64,000 bases of DNA, from NCBI RefSeq assembly GCF_000626715.1, contig NZ_AQRA01000002.1, positions 485,518-549,517 of the forward strand. The letters are read 5' to 3'. The position numbers and the translations under genes are program-made. Position 1 is the stretch's first letter, and every line of letters starts with the position of its first letter. This document shows positions 34,999-42,569 of the stretch, in pieces. The notes beneath the pieces are model-generated. The model was not told where the DNA came from. It was given only the letters and a program-made list of their open reading frames with translations, and did no database searches. Origin of the DNA: Aquimarina atlantica (lineage in GTDB: Bacteria > Bacteroidota > Bacteroidia > Flavobacteriales > Flavobacteriaceae).

Positions 34999-35026
34999 TA
35001 AAGGCTCATTAAAAAATGAGCCTTTA
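34999..35026. terminator. Bidirectional terminator
   Basis: TAAAGGCTCATT pairs with AATGAGCCTTTA around an AAAA loop. It lies between the convergent S41 protease and GNAT genes. Confidence 0.8.
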
Positions 35027-35027
35027 T

Positions 35028-35474
35028 TTATTCTCTAATCATACCAATATGAGGAATGCCATCTTCGAGGTACTCCTCTCCTATTTGCTTAAAACCATGG
35101 GTTTTATAGAATTTTTTTAAATAGGTTTGGGCAGATATTTTAATCGCTTTAGTTTTAAAATATGTTTCTATAGCACTCACACATTCTTTAATTAGTTGGT
35201 GACCATATCCATACTGCCTTTCCTTTTTTGGTATGACTACTCTTCCAAAACTAGCTTCCTTAAAATAATCACCCGCATCGAATAATCGTGTATAGGCAAC
35301 AATTTCTTTGTCTTTATATCCTATTACGTGAAGTGCTTTTTGATCTTTATCGTCAATATCTTGATAAATACACTCCTGCTCTACTATAAAGACCTCTGCG
35401 CGTAAGCGCAAAATTTTATATACTTCTAATGCAGAGAGTTCGTCAAAACGTTTAACTTTAAATTTGATATTCAT
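35028..35474 (-). CDS. GNAT family N-acetyltransferase, ElaA type
   Basis: The protein has 148 residues, the normal ElaA length. It opens with a helix (ALEVYKILRLRAEVFIVEQ) typical of ElaA. The acetyl-CoA binding loop is ERQYGYGHQLI, in place of the usual Q/R-x-x-G-x-G/A, preceded by ASFGRVVI. It transfers an acetyl group to an amine; the substrate is unknown. It is the last gene of an apparent three-gene run (rpiB, CDF exporter, GNAT) with gaps of 3 and 5 bases. Confidence 0.88.
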   Translation of the reverse strand: MNIKFKVKRFDELSALEVYKILRLRAEVFIVEQECIYQDIDDKDQKALHVIGYKDKEIVAYTRLFDAGDYFKEASFGRVVIPKKERQYGYGHQLIKECVSAIETYFKTKAIKISAQTYLKKFYKTHGFKQIGEEYLEDGIPHIGMIRE

Positions 35475-35479
35475 ATTTT

Positions 35480-36397
35480 TTAATCCTGTACAATAATATC
35501 TTTACTATCCTTATTTCCATATTCTGGCTGTAGCGTAACATGGTTGATTTTAAATTCTTTATAAAGTATATTTTCAATAGTGCTAAGTGTTTCTCCAAAT
35601 TCTGAAACTAAAATATCACTATCAAAATCTACATGCGCTTCTAAGTGTGTTTCATCTTCGTTAAGTTGCCACACATGTATGTGGTGTATACTTTTAACTT
35701 TTGGCAAAGCATTAATTATTCTTACTATTTCTTTTAACTCGATAGTATCGGGAGTATATAACATTAATACTTTGAATGATTTTTTTAAGAGATCATAACC
35801 TACAATAATCAGATAGATTGCAATTACAAAAGTTAACAGACTATCTACCCAAAATAGTTTATAAAACTTCATTAACAATCCCCCTATCAAAACCGCAAAA
35901 GATGCCATTAAGTCGGTTACCAGGTGTAAATATGCAGATCTCATATTCATATTTACCTTGCTATCTCTTCTTAAAAGTAAGACGCTTAGTCCATTTCCAA
36001 AAATTGCTACTACAGAAAGTATAATTACAACACGTGCACTTATTTCTTGTGGATTTAGTAATCGTTCTATGGCTTCAAACACAAGAATAAATGCTATTAT
36101 AACTAATGAAATGGCATTTATAAATGCTGCCATTATTTCTGCTCTTTTAAAACCAAAAGTTCTTTTAATAGAAGCTTTTCTTTTTGCTAATCGATTAGCA
36201 AAAAAACTAACTATTAAAGAGAGTACATCACTAAAATTATGCAGTGCATCTGATAATAGAGAAAGGCTACCAGATATCAAACCACCAGCTACCTGCGCAG
36301 CTGTAATTGCAATATTTAAGAGAATAGAAAATAATAAATTACGCCCAGTAAGTTTATCATGAGAATATGAATGGTTATGGGCGTGAATTTTTACCAT
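35480..36397 (-). CDS. Cation diffusion facilitator (CzcD-like) metal exporter
   Basis: The protein has 305 residues. It starts with a His-rich tail (KIHAHNHSYSHD), followed by six membrane segments and a cytoplasmic C-terminal domain (about 205-290: IKSIHHIHVWQLNEDETHLEAHVDF). The zinc-site residues are visible as LLSDALHNFSD in the second segment and HLVTDLMASF in the fifth. It exports Zn2+ or a similar divalent ion in exchange for protons. The gene is 3 bases after rpiB and 5 bases before the GNAT gene, so it is within an operon whose members have no obvious common pathway. Confidence 0.94.
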   Translation of the reverse strand: MVKIHAHNHSYSHDKLTGRNLLFSILLNIAITAAQVAGGLISGSLSLLSDALHNFSDVLSLIVSFFANRLAKRKASIKRTFGFKRAEIMAAFINAISLVIIAFILVFEAIERLLNPQEISARVVIILSVVAIFGNGLSVLLLRRDSKVNMNMRSAYLHLVTDLMASFAVLIGGLLMKFYKLFWVDSLLTFVIAIYLIIVGYDLLKKSFKVLMLYTPDTIELKEIVRIINALPKVKSIHHIHVWQLNEDETHLEAHVDFDSDILVSEFGETLSTIENILYKEFKINHVTLQPEYGNKDSKDIIVQD

Positions 36398-36400
36398 AGA

Positions 36401-36835
36401 CTAAATACACATTGGTATCTTATGTACTCTATTTAAATGTCTGCCTCCTTCAAATTTTGTTGCTAAGAATGTTTTTACCATTTCAACAGCTTGAGGTAAG
36501 GATGTAAATCTTGCAGGAATGCATATGATATTAGCATCATTATGAAGTCTGGTTAATTCTGTAATTTCTTTTGTCCAGCATAGTCCAGCTCTAACATTAT
36601 TGTATTTATTAGCTGTCATAGCAACACCATTTCCACTTCCGCAGACTAAAATTCCAAAATTAACTTTTTCAGTGTTTACATCTTTTGCTACAGGATGTAC
36701 AAAATCTGGATAATCAACACTATTATTTTCATTAGTGCCATAGTTAGTAATTTCGATACCTTCAGATTCTAAATATTCTGCAATTGCAAATTTGTATTCA
36801 GTTCCTGCGTGATCATTTCCAATAGCTATTTTCAT
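36401..36835 (-). CDS. rpiB: Ribose-5-phosphate isomerase B
   Basis: The protein has 144 residues from the ATG at 36835; the frame extends to 36895, but the family begins at MKIAIGNDHAG. Visible motifs are GNDHAG, the DYPDFV block, CGSGNGVAMTANK (active-site Cys and phosphate loop) and the HNDANI block. It interconverts ribose 5-phosphate and ribulose 5-phosphate in the pentose phosphate pathway. A -7 element (TATCTTTG on the minus strand) lies 26 bases upstream. Confidence 0.95.
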   Translation of the reverse strand: MKIAIGNDHAGTEYKFAIAEYLESEGIEITNYGTNENNSVDYPDFVHPVAKDVNTEKVNFGILVCGSGNGVAMTANKYNNVRAGLCWTKEITELTRLHNDANIICIPARFTSLPQAVEMVKTFLATKFEGGRHLNRVHKIPMCI

Positions 36836-36860
36836 TTTTTTGTTCGTTTCATTAGTTAAG

Positions 36861-36868
36861 CAAAGATA
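36861..36868 (-). promoter_or_regulatory. Candidate -7 element of the rpiB operon
   Basis: TATCTTTG on the minus strand fits TAnnTTTG; transcription would begin near 36854, about 20 bases before the rpiB ATG. No -33 TTG is found at the preferred distance (the nearest is 24 bases away), so it is only a candidate. Confidence 0.4.
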
Positions 36869-36895
36869 ATTTAATCTAAAAAAAGTAAACTCCAA

Positions 36896-37387
36896 AAAAC
36901 CAATAATTTAACCCAATATTACGGTAATGTTAATAACTCATAACCTTCTGTTAACACTGAATGTGAATAAACAGTTCTTAAAATTCATAAAGTTTTTTTG
37001 GTAGTTTTAATTTTTATTAGAATACAAGTGTAATACGAAGAAATCAAAATTTTAAACCCTATTTTTTTGGTTAAGTTTTCAAATATTAAGTCAATGTTAT
37101 GAACTACGGTTTTACCGTAATAATATTAAAAATTTAAGCTGTTGATTAACTATTAACAGTTGTTAATTAAATTTCATTTTTAGAACATTTTCAAGCAATT
37201 AGAATAATGATATCCTGTTCATATATATTTTAAAATTCAGTTTAACTTAAAAAACAAATAAAAATTAAAAAAGTTATACCGCTATCCACACTATATAATA
37301 ATCATCATTATTAATTTTAAATTTTAAAAAAAGAAAAAGATATATTTAATATATGTTGAAAACTATAAAGAAAATATGAATACTGGT
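36896..37387. other. AT-rich gene-free region with DnaA-box-like words and dyads; tentative oriC candidate
   Basis: No gene is seen in 490 bases. TGTGAATAA (36962-36970) matches the DnaA box TTATnCACA on the minus strand exactly, and CTATCCACA (37282-37290) matches at 8 of 9 bases. There are dyads TACGGT-TTT-ACCGTA (near 37106-37120) and ATTAACA-GT-TGTTAAT (37152-37167), and very AT-rich tracts after 37250 that could unwind. Two boxes are few for an origin, so the call is weak; the parS sites 16 kb away are the main support. Confidence 0.25.
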
Positions 37388-37627
37388 TTATACAATTCTA
37401 AGATGTGAATTTGTGTTAAGATCACTTATGATCTGAAGTACTTTGTTTTTGTCTCTCTTATGAACTTTTAGATTAATACCTCCTAATGCGTTTGAGTAGA
37501 AAGGAAAAACACCGACCATTGTTTCATTTTCGAAGAAATAAGAAATACCTTCTTGATCTAGAAGTAGCTTAAGTATAGCATACTCAAAAGGATATGTATA
37601 TGTTTTAATAGTAATAAAATCTTTCAT
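37388..37627 (-). CDS. DUF2007 domain-containing small protein
   Basis: The protein has 79 residues. Its pattern is that of DUF2007: a start with a Tyr-Pro and a helix (FEYAILKLLLDQEGI), then an NE pair (FENETM), the ALGGINLKVHKRD strand and a C-terminal helix. The fold is ACT/ferredoxin-like and the family has been proposed to act in signal transduction, without firm evidence. It is transcribed away from the AT-rich region at 36896-37387... its 3' end faces that region, and its start faces the small membrane protein gene. Confidence 0.8.
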   Translation of the reverse strand: MKDFITIKTYTYPFEYAILKLLLDQEGISYFFENETMVGVFPFYSNALGGINLKVHKRDKNKVLQIISDLNTNSHLRIV

Positions 37628-37755
37628 TTCTTAAAATTATTCTTTGATAATCTTATTTCTACAAGATACAAAATAAGCGTAACAATCAAATTGATACGAA
37701 TCAAAATGAATATCAACTTCTCTTAGATTGATAATTAATTTTTTACTCTAAAAAA

Positions 37756-37941
37756 TTAATTGATTTGACTGGCTTCACGATCGGTTTTTACAGAACTATT
37801 TATTTCTGATCCTTCTAAAGTATCTTTTTTATGATCGATTGTATTATTAATGTATAAGGTAAACGAATATATGCCCAATAGAAATATGAGTATGAAGAGT
37901 AATATGATTTTATGTATTTTTTTGATTTTGTGCATATCCAA
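37756..37941 (-). CDS. Possible small single-pass membrane protein
   Basis: The frame encodes 61 residues: a Lys/His-rich start, one strong hydrophobic segment (IILLFILIFLLGIYSFTLYI) and a polar tail rich in Ser, Asp and Lys. The positive-inside pattern suits an inner-membrane protein with the tail outside. A second ATG two codons later is possible. I do not recognise a family, and no clear ribosome binding site or promoter was found, so it may be spurious. Confidence 0.4.
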   Translation of the reverse strand: MDMHKIKKIHKIILLFILIFLLGIYSFTLYINNTIDHKKDTLEGSEINSSVKTDREASQIN

Positions 37942-38174
37942 TTAAATAGTAAACGGATAAAATCTAATCCTAGTGTACTAAAATTAAGTAAATTTTAAGA
38001 AAAATAACTGTATTTATATACTTTTTTTTGATGTAATATCTTGATTTACAGATAATGGATTTTAGGGCTATTTGATGATAATACGATTTACGTATTAATA
38101 AAAGTTTAAAGTTAAAATTATAGATGTTAAAAGATAAGCTGTACTTTTATCATAAATATATAGAATAGACATTA

Positions 38175-40376
38175 ATGAAAAGAAAGAGTAGAAGAAGAAA
38201 AAAGAAGTCACCTAAAATAGAGAATATTACCCAGGAAATACTTAAAATATTAAAAGCTGAATCAAATAAAAGTTTTAATTATAAGCAAATCGCATCAAAA
38301 CTAGGAGTAGATGATGCGAGTAGTAGAAACCAGATTATAAAAAAATTATCTCAGCTCGCTGCTAAGAAACAGATAGAAGAAATAGATAGAGGAAAATTTA
38401 AAATCATACCCAATATTAATACCTATACAGGTATTTTAGAGATCACTTCAAAAGGCACGGGATATGTAATTGTAAAAGATCTTGAAGATGATATTTTTAT
38501 CCCAAATAATAATCTTAATAAAGCGTTAAACGGAGATGAGGTAGAGGTTTATGTGTATCGTAGAAAACGAAGAGGAAAGAGCGAAGGAGAGATCTCGAGG
38601 ATTATTTCTCGCAAAAGGAGTGAGTTTGTTGGTGTAATAGATATTCAAAAGAATTATGCCTTTGTAAATATGCAAGACGGCAAAATGTATACTGATATTT
38701 TTATACCTAAGAATAAAATAGCCGATGCTGAGAATGGAGACAAAGTATTAGTAAAACTAGAAGATTGGCCAGAAAAAGCAGACTCACCTTTTGGAAAAGT
38801 AGTTAAAGTATTAGGAAAACCAGGAGAGCACAATACCGAGATACACGCTATTTTGGCTCAGTATGGTCTGCCTTATGAGTTTACTGAGGAAGTCGAGAAT
38901 TATGCTAACACTTTAGATACATCTATTCAGGAATCAGAAATCAAGAATCGTAGGGATATGAGAAAAATTCTTACGTTTACCATTGATCCTAAAGATGCCA
39001 AAGATTTTGATGATGCATTATCATTTCAGGTTTTAGAAAATGGTAATTATGAAATAGGAATTCATATTGCAGATGTATCACATTATGTAAAACCAGGAAC
39101 AATACTCGATGATGAAGCTTATGAAAGAGCAACATCTGTATACCTGGTAGATAGAGTAGTACCTATGCTACCCGAGGTTTTATCTAATAATGCCTGTTCC
39201 TTAAGACCAAATGAAGAGAAATATACATTTTCTGCAGTATTTGAATTAAATGATAAAGCAGAAATTAAAAATCAATGGTTTGGAAGAACGGTAACCTATT
39301 CTGATGCAAGATTTGCATATGAAGAAGCGCAACATATCATAGAAACTCGAGATAATGTAATTCCGGCAGAAATTTCGCTTACCAGAAAAGAATACAAGGC
39401 CGATCAAAAAATAACCGAAGCAATACTCAAATTAGATGAGCTTGCCAAAATTATGCGAGGTAAACGAATGGGTGAGGGAGCTATTTCTTTTGATAAAGTA
39501 GAAGTGAAATTTAGTCTAAACGAAAATAACGAACCGGTAGGAGTGTTTTTTAAGACTTCTAAAGACGCTAATAAACTTATTGAAGAGTTTATGTTACTAG
39601 CTAATAAAAAGGTCGCAGAATTCATAGGAAAGCAAAATCCTAAAAAAACATTTATTTACAGGGTTCATGATGAACCTAATGACGAAAAATTAGCAGCACT
39701 ACAAAATATTATCGGAAGATTTGGATATAAATTAGATCTTAGAGATCGAAAAACCACTACCAAATCGTTAAATGGGTTATTAAAAGATGTTCAAGGTAAA
39801 AAAGAACAAAATTTAGTTGATACTTTAGCTATACGTAGTATGAGTAAGGCAGAATATACTACTCATAATATTGGTCATTATGGATTAGCATTTAATTATT
39901 ATTCACACTTTACTTCGCCAATACGAAGATATCCAGATGTTATGGCACACCGTTTGTTACAGCATTATCTGGATAAAGGAAAATCTGTTGCAGAAGATGA
40001 ATATGAAGAAAAATGTAATCATAGTAGCAGTATGGAAAATCTAGCTGCTAGTGCAGAACGTGATTCTATAAAATTTATGCAGATAAAGTTTATGAAAGAT
40101 CATGAGGATGAACAGTTTTTAGGAGTCATCTCTGGAGTTACCGAGTGGGGGATTTATGTAGAAATTATTAATAATAAATGCGAAGGTATGATTCGTCTGC
40201 GAGACATGAGTGATGATCATTATGTTTTTGATCAAGATGAATATGCCATTATAGGAGAACAAACCAAAAAAGTATACCAATTAGGAGATGAGGTATATGT
40301 AAAAGTAAAAAATGCTGATCTTATAAAAAGACACTTAGATTTTACCTTGTTAGGGAACAAGGAAGAAATAGAATAA
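38175..40376 (+). CDS. rnr: Ribonuclease R
   Basis: The protein has 733 residues, within the normal range. It begins with a basic tail (KRKSRRRKKK) and a helix-turn-helix-like N-terminal domain (about 22-70), then two cold-shock domains, the RNB catalytic domain (about 240-600: TIDPKDAKDFDDALS with the metal-binding Asp residues, IHIADVSHYV, SAVFELN, YYSHFTSPIRRYPD) and a C-terminal S1 domain (about 635-720). It degrades structured RNA 3' to 5', including rRNA and mRNA decay intermediates. It has its own upstream region of about 230 bases without other genes. Confidence 0.96.
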   Translation: MKRKSRRRKKKSPKIENITQEILKILKAESNKSFNYKQIASKLGVDDASSRNQIIKKLSQLAAKKQIEEIDRGKFKIIPNINTYTGILEITSKGTGYVIVKDLEDDIFIPNNNLNKALNGDEVEVYVYRRKRRGKSEGEISRIISRKRSEFVGVIDIQKNYAFVNMQDGKMYTDIFIPKNKIADAENGDKVLVKLEDWPEKADSPFGKVVKVLGKPGEHNTEIHAILAQYGLPYEFTEEVENYANTLDTSIQESEIKNRRDMRKILTFTIDPKDAKDFDDALSFQVLENGNYEIGIHIADVSHYVKPGTILDDEAYERATSVYLVDRVVPMLPEVLSNNACSLRPNEEKYTFSAVFELNDKAEIKNQWFGRTVTYSDARFAYEEAQHIIETRDNVIPAEISLTRKEYKADQKITEAILKLDELAKIMRGKRMGEGAISFDKVEVKFSLNENNEPVGVFFKTSKDANKLIEEFMLLANKKVAEFIGKQNPKKTFIYRVHDEPNDEKLAALQNIIGRFGYKLDLRDRKTTTKSLNGLLKDVQGKKEQNLVDTLAIRSMSKAEYTTHNIGHYGLAFNYYSHFTSPIRRYPDVMAHRLLQHYLDKGKSVAEDEYEEKCNHSSSMENLAASAERDSIKFMQIKFMKDHEDEQFLGVISGVTEWGIYVEIINNKCEGMIRLRDMSDDHYVFDQDEYAIIGEQTKKVYQLGDEVYVKVKNADLIKRHLDFTLLGNKEEIE

Positions 40377-40444
40377 TCAAGAAATTAGTGTCGTTTATTT
40401 TTTTGTAAGATCAGAGTTGAAATATAAATCTTAAAAACAGGGCG

Positions 40445-41122
40445 ATGAAAAAATTGATATTTCTTTTTATGTTTTTATGGGTTGCTTTAGGGCAAGCACA
40501 AGAAGACGTTAAAACTAAAAATCTAGATTATTTTACAGAAGTAAAAGTTTTTGATAAAATAAAAGTAACTCTTGTTAAAAGTGATAAACATAAAGTTATA
40601 ATCACTGGTTATAAGAGATATGACGTAGAAATTATTCAAGAAGGTCTTATTTTAAAAATTAGAATGTCTTTAGATAATCTATGGGATAAAAGTAATACCG
40701 AAGTTTTGGTTCATTATGAGGAACTTAGAAAAATTGATGCTAATGAAGGATCAACAGTAGAAGTAAAAGATATTCTTGACAGAAATAAACTTGATCTTAG
40801 GGCTCAGGAAGGAGCTGTTATACAAGCAAAAGCTGAAACAGAAACAGTATTTGTTAAAGCGGTTACAGGCGGAGAAGTACATTTAGAAGGTATAGCTAAA
40901 GAACAGGAAGTTGTTATTAATTCTGGAGGAAAGTATTATGGTAGTGAATTTGAAACAAAAAAAACACAAGTAAAAATTAGTGCTGGCGGAGTGGCAGAAG
41001 TAAATGCCAAAGATTATGTCAAAGCAAATACTAATGCAGGAGGAACTATAAGAATTTATGGGGATCCGAAACAAAAGGATACTAAAAAATTTTTAGGCGG
41101 AAAAATTGTTGAAGTTAACTAA
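40445..41122 (+). CDS. Exported DUF2807 (GIN) domain protein, putative auto-transporter adhesin head
   Basis: The protein has 225 residues. A signal peptide (IFLFMFLWVALGQAQ) precedes a right-handed beta-helix-like DUF2807 region with stacked repeats (EVKVFDKIKVTLVKSD, YDVEIIQEGLILKIRM, IDANEGSTVEVKD, LDLRAQEGAVIQAKA, VVINSGGKYYGSEFE, KISAGGVAEVNA). Such proteins are exported in Bacteroidota and may be adhesive, but no function is proven. It is 68 bases after rnr. The promoter for the next gene overlaps its last codons. Confidence 0.88.
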   Translation: MKKLIFLFMFLWVALGQAQEDVKTKNLDYFTEVKVFDKIKVTLVKSDKHKVIITGYKRYDVEIIQEGLILKIRMSLDNLWDKSNTEVLVHYEELRKIDANEGSTVEVKDILDRNKLDLRAQEGAVIQAKAETETVFVKAVTGGEVHLEGIAKEQEVVINSGGKYYGSEFETKKTQVKISAGGVAEVNAKDYVKANTNAGGTIRIYGDPKQKDTKKFLGGKIVEVN

Positions 41123-41138
41123 GTAGTTTTTAACTTTG
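41109..41138 (+). promoter_or_regulatory. Promoter of the LysE-type exporter gene
   Basis: TTG (41109-41111), 19 bases, then TAACTTTG (41131-41138) is an excellent match to the Bacteroidota consensus. The start of transcription would be near 41145, 15 bases before the ATG at 41160. The -33 element lies within the end of the DUF2807 gene. Confidence 0.75.
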
Positions 41139-41159
41139 TAATAAATACGCTTAGACCCT

Positions 41160-41855
41160 ATGCTTCAAGATGCTCAAGCAGCTATACCATTAGGTTTTTT
41201 ATTAGCCTTTCTAATTGGACCCGTTTTTTTTGTACTTCTGGAAACAGCAGCTATTAAAGGGTTTAGAGCAGCTTTAGCTGTAGATCTAGGAGTTATCTTT
41301 GCAGATATAGTATTTATTCTTATTGCTTATTTTAGTACCAATCAGATTTTAGAAAAAATAAAAGATGATCCTGCATTATTTATATTTGGTGGGATGCTGC
41401 TTTCTACATATGGTGTAATTTCTTTTATTCAGGAAAGAAAGAACTATAACAAACTTAGAGATACTACGGTAGAAATTATCAATAAACATAACTATCTTAT
41501 GTTATTTATAAAAGGGTTTTTACTCAATTTTATAAATATTGGAGTATTAGGATTTTGGTTAAGTGTTATTATTGTTATAGGACCACAGTTAGATATGAAT
41601 ACCAATAGAATTCTACGTTTTTTTGCTATGGTTTTAGGTACATATCTTTTTATTGATTTCTTTAAAATGCTGCTAGCAAAGAGATTGAAAAGAAAATTAA
41701 CTCCAAAAAGAACCTATATCATCAAAAGAGTCATTAGTATTATTATGATTGTATTTGGTGTATTTCTTATTTTAAAAGGTGTTTTACCAGATACAATGGA
41801 GAAACGAATTCAGGATGAAATTGAAAAAATAACACCAGAATCCAGATTTAAATAA
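41160..41855 (+). CDS. LysE family translocator
   Basis: The protein has 231 residues and six hydrophobic segments. The LysE signature is visible at the start (AIPLGFLLAFLIGPVFFVLLETAAIKG shortened here as PLGFLLAFLIGPVFF), where the Gly-Pro and following Glu are conserved. It should export an amino acid or related small molecule through the inner membrane, driven by the proton or ion gradient; the substrate cannot be read. It has its own promoter and ends at a terminator shared with tRNA-Cys. Confidence 0.88.
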   Translation: MLQDAQAAIPLGFLLAFLIGPVFFVLLETAAIKGFRAALAVDLGVIFADIVFILIAYFSTNQILEKIKDDPALFIFGGMLLSTYGVISFIQERKNYNKLRDTTVEIINKHNYLMLFIKGFLLNFINIGVLGFWLSVIIVIGPQLDMNTNRILRFFAMVLGTYLFIDFFKMLLAKRLKRKLTPKRTYIIKRVISIIMIVFGVFLILKGVLPDTMEKRIQDEIEKITPESRFK

Positions 41856-41884
41856 AAAATCCTGCACGTAAGTACAGGATTTTT
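41855..41884. terminator. Bidirectional terminator between the LysE-type gene and tRNA-Cys
   Basis: AAAAATCCTG (41855-41864) pairs with CAGGATTTTT (41875-41884). The hairpin begins at the stop codon of the exporter gene and ends one base from the 3' side of the tRNA gene. Confidence 0.8.
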
Positions 41885-41885
41885 G

Positions 41886-41956
41886 AGGTGTCGAGCGGAT
41901 TCGAACCGCTGTAGATGGTGTTGCAGACCACTGCCTAGCCACTCGGCCACGACACC
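41886..41956 (-). tRNA. tRNA-Cys (anticodon GCA)
   Basis: The minus strand folds as a complete cloverleaf of 71 bases: acceptor GGTGTCG / CGACACC with discriminator T, D arm with GTGGCT, anticodon loop CTGCAAC (GCA) closed by the stem GTGGT/ACCAT-type pairing, and T arm with GGTTCGAATCC. The U73 discriminator is expected for cysteine. The 3' CCA is not encoded. Confidence 0.95.
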
Positions 41957-42051
41957 CAATTTTTGGTTGGAAGGCAAATGTAAAAAAATTTATGATTACT
42001 TCTTAAATGATTTTACAATAAAACGCTTTTCATACAATTTTAACACTATAG

Positions 42052-42408
42052 TTATCGTTTTTTGCTTCTTGTTATAGTAACCATTTCTACATTTCCGCCA
42101 ATAGGTGGATTAATTTTTGAAACATCTACAATAACTTTATCAACTAATGGTAATTCATTTAATATACGAACTAAAATTCGCTCTGCTGCATGTTCTAATA
42201 ATTTAGAACGAATAGCCATCTCTTCTTTTACAATATGATTAAGATGAACGTAGTCTACAGTTTCTGCTAAACGATCAGATATTGCAGACTTTGATAAATT
42301 GGCCTTAATCTTTAGATCTACTCTGTAGTCAGACCCTATTTTTTTTTCTTCTACAAGGCATCCATGATAAGCATAAACCTTGATATTTTTTAACTTTATT
42401 AGTCCCAC
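42052..42408 (-). CDS. folB: Dihydroneopterin aldolase
   Basis: The protein has 118 residues from a GTG at 42408. The frame extends five codons further to a TTG at 42423, but a -7 element (TACATTTG on the minus strand, 42428-42421) overlaps that TTG, and family members begin at the equivalent of GLIKLKN. Motifs are YAYHGCLVEEKKIG (active-site region), VDLKIKANLS, LAETVDYVHL and LLEHAAERI with the catalytic Glu. It converts dihydroneopterin to the hydroxymethyl dihydropterin in folate synthesis. Confidence 0.9.
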   Translation of the reverse strand: MGLIKLKNIKVYAYHGCLVEEKKIGSDYRVDLKIKANLSKSAISDRLAETVDYVHLNHIVKEEMAIRSKLLEHAAERILVRILNELPLVDKVIVDVSKINPPIGGNVEMVTITRSKKR

Positions 42409-42543
42409 GGGGTTTTTAAGCAAATGTAAAAATAATCTTTATGATTTGAGTAGGGAGAATACCCCTTTTCTAATGAATTTTGATATTAATAAAATAATTG
42501 CATTAAAGATTTTTATACAATAGCAAGGCAGGATTAGAATTTG

Positions 42544-42551
42544 TAGTTTTG
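42544..42551 (+). promoter_or_regulatory. Candidate -7 element of glnS
   Basis: TAGTTTTG fits TAnnTTTG and lies 19 bases before the ATG at 42570. It overlaps the longer in-frame start at 42549 and therefore argues against it. No TTG was found at -33. Confidence 0.4.
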
Positions 42552-42569
42552 TGTTTTATTAGATTACAG

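Noticed and set aside
36001..36050. CACGTG word near 36031 as a parS site
   Set aside because: The flanks (ACAA and CACT) do not fit the parS consensus.
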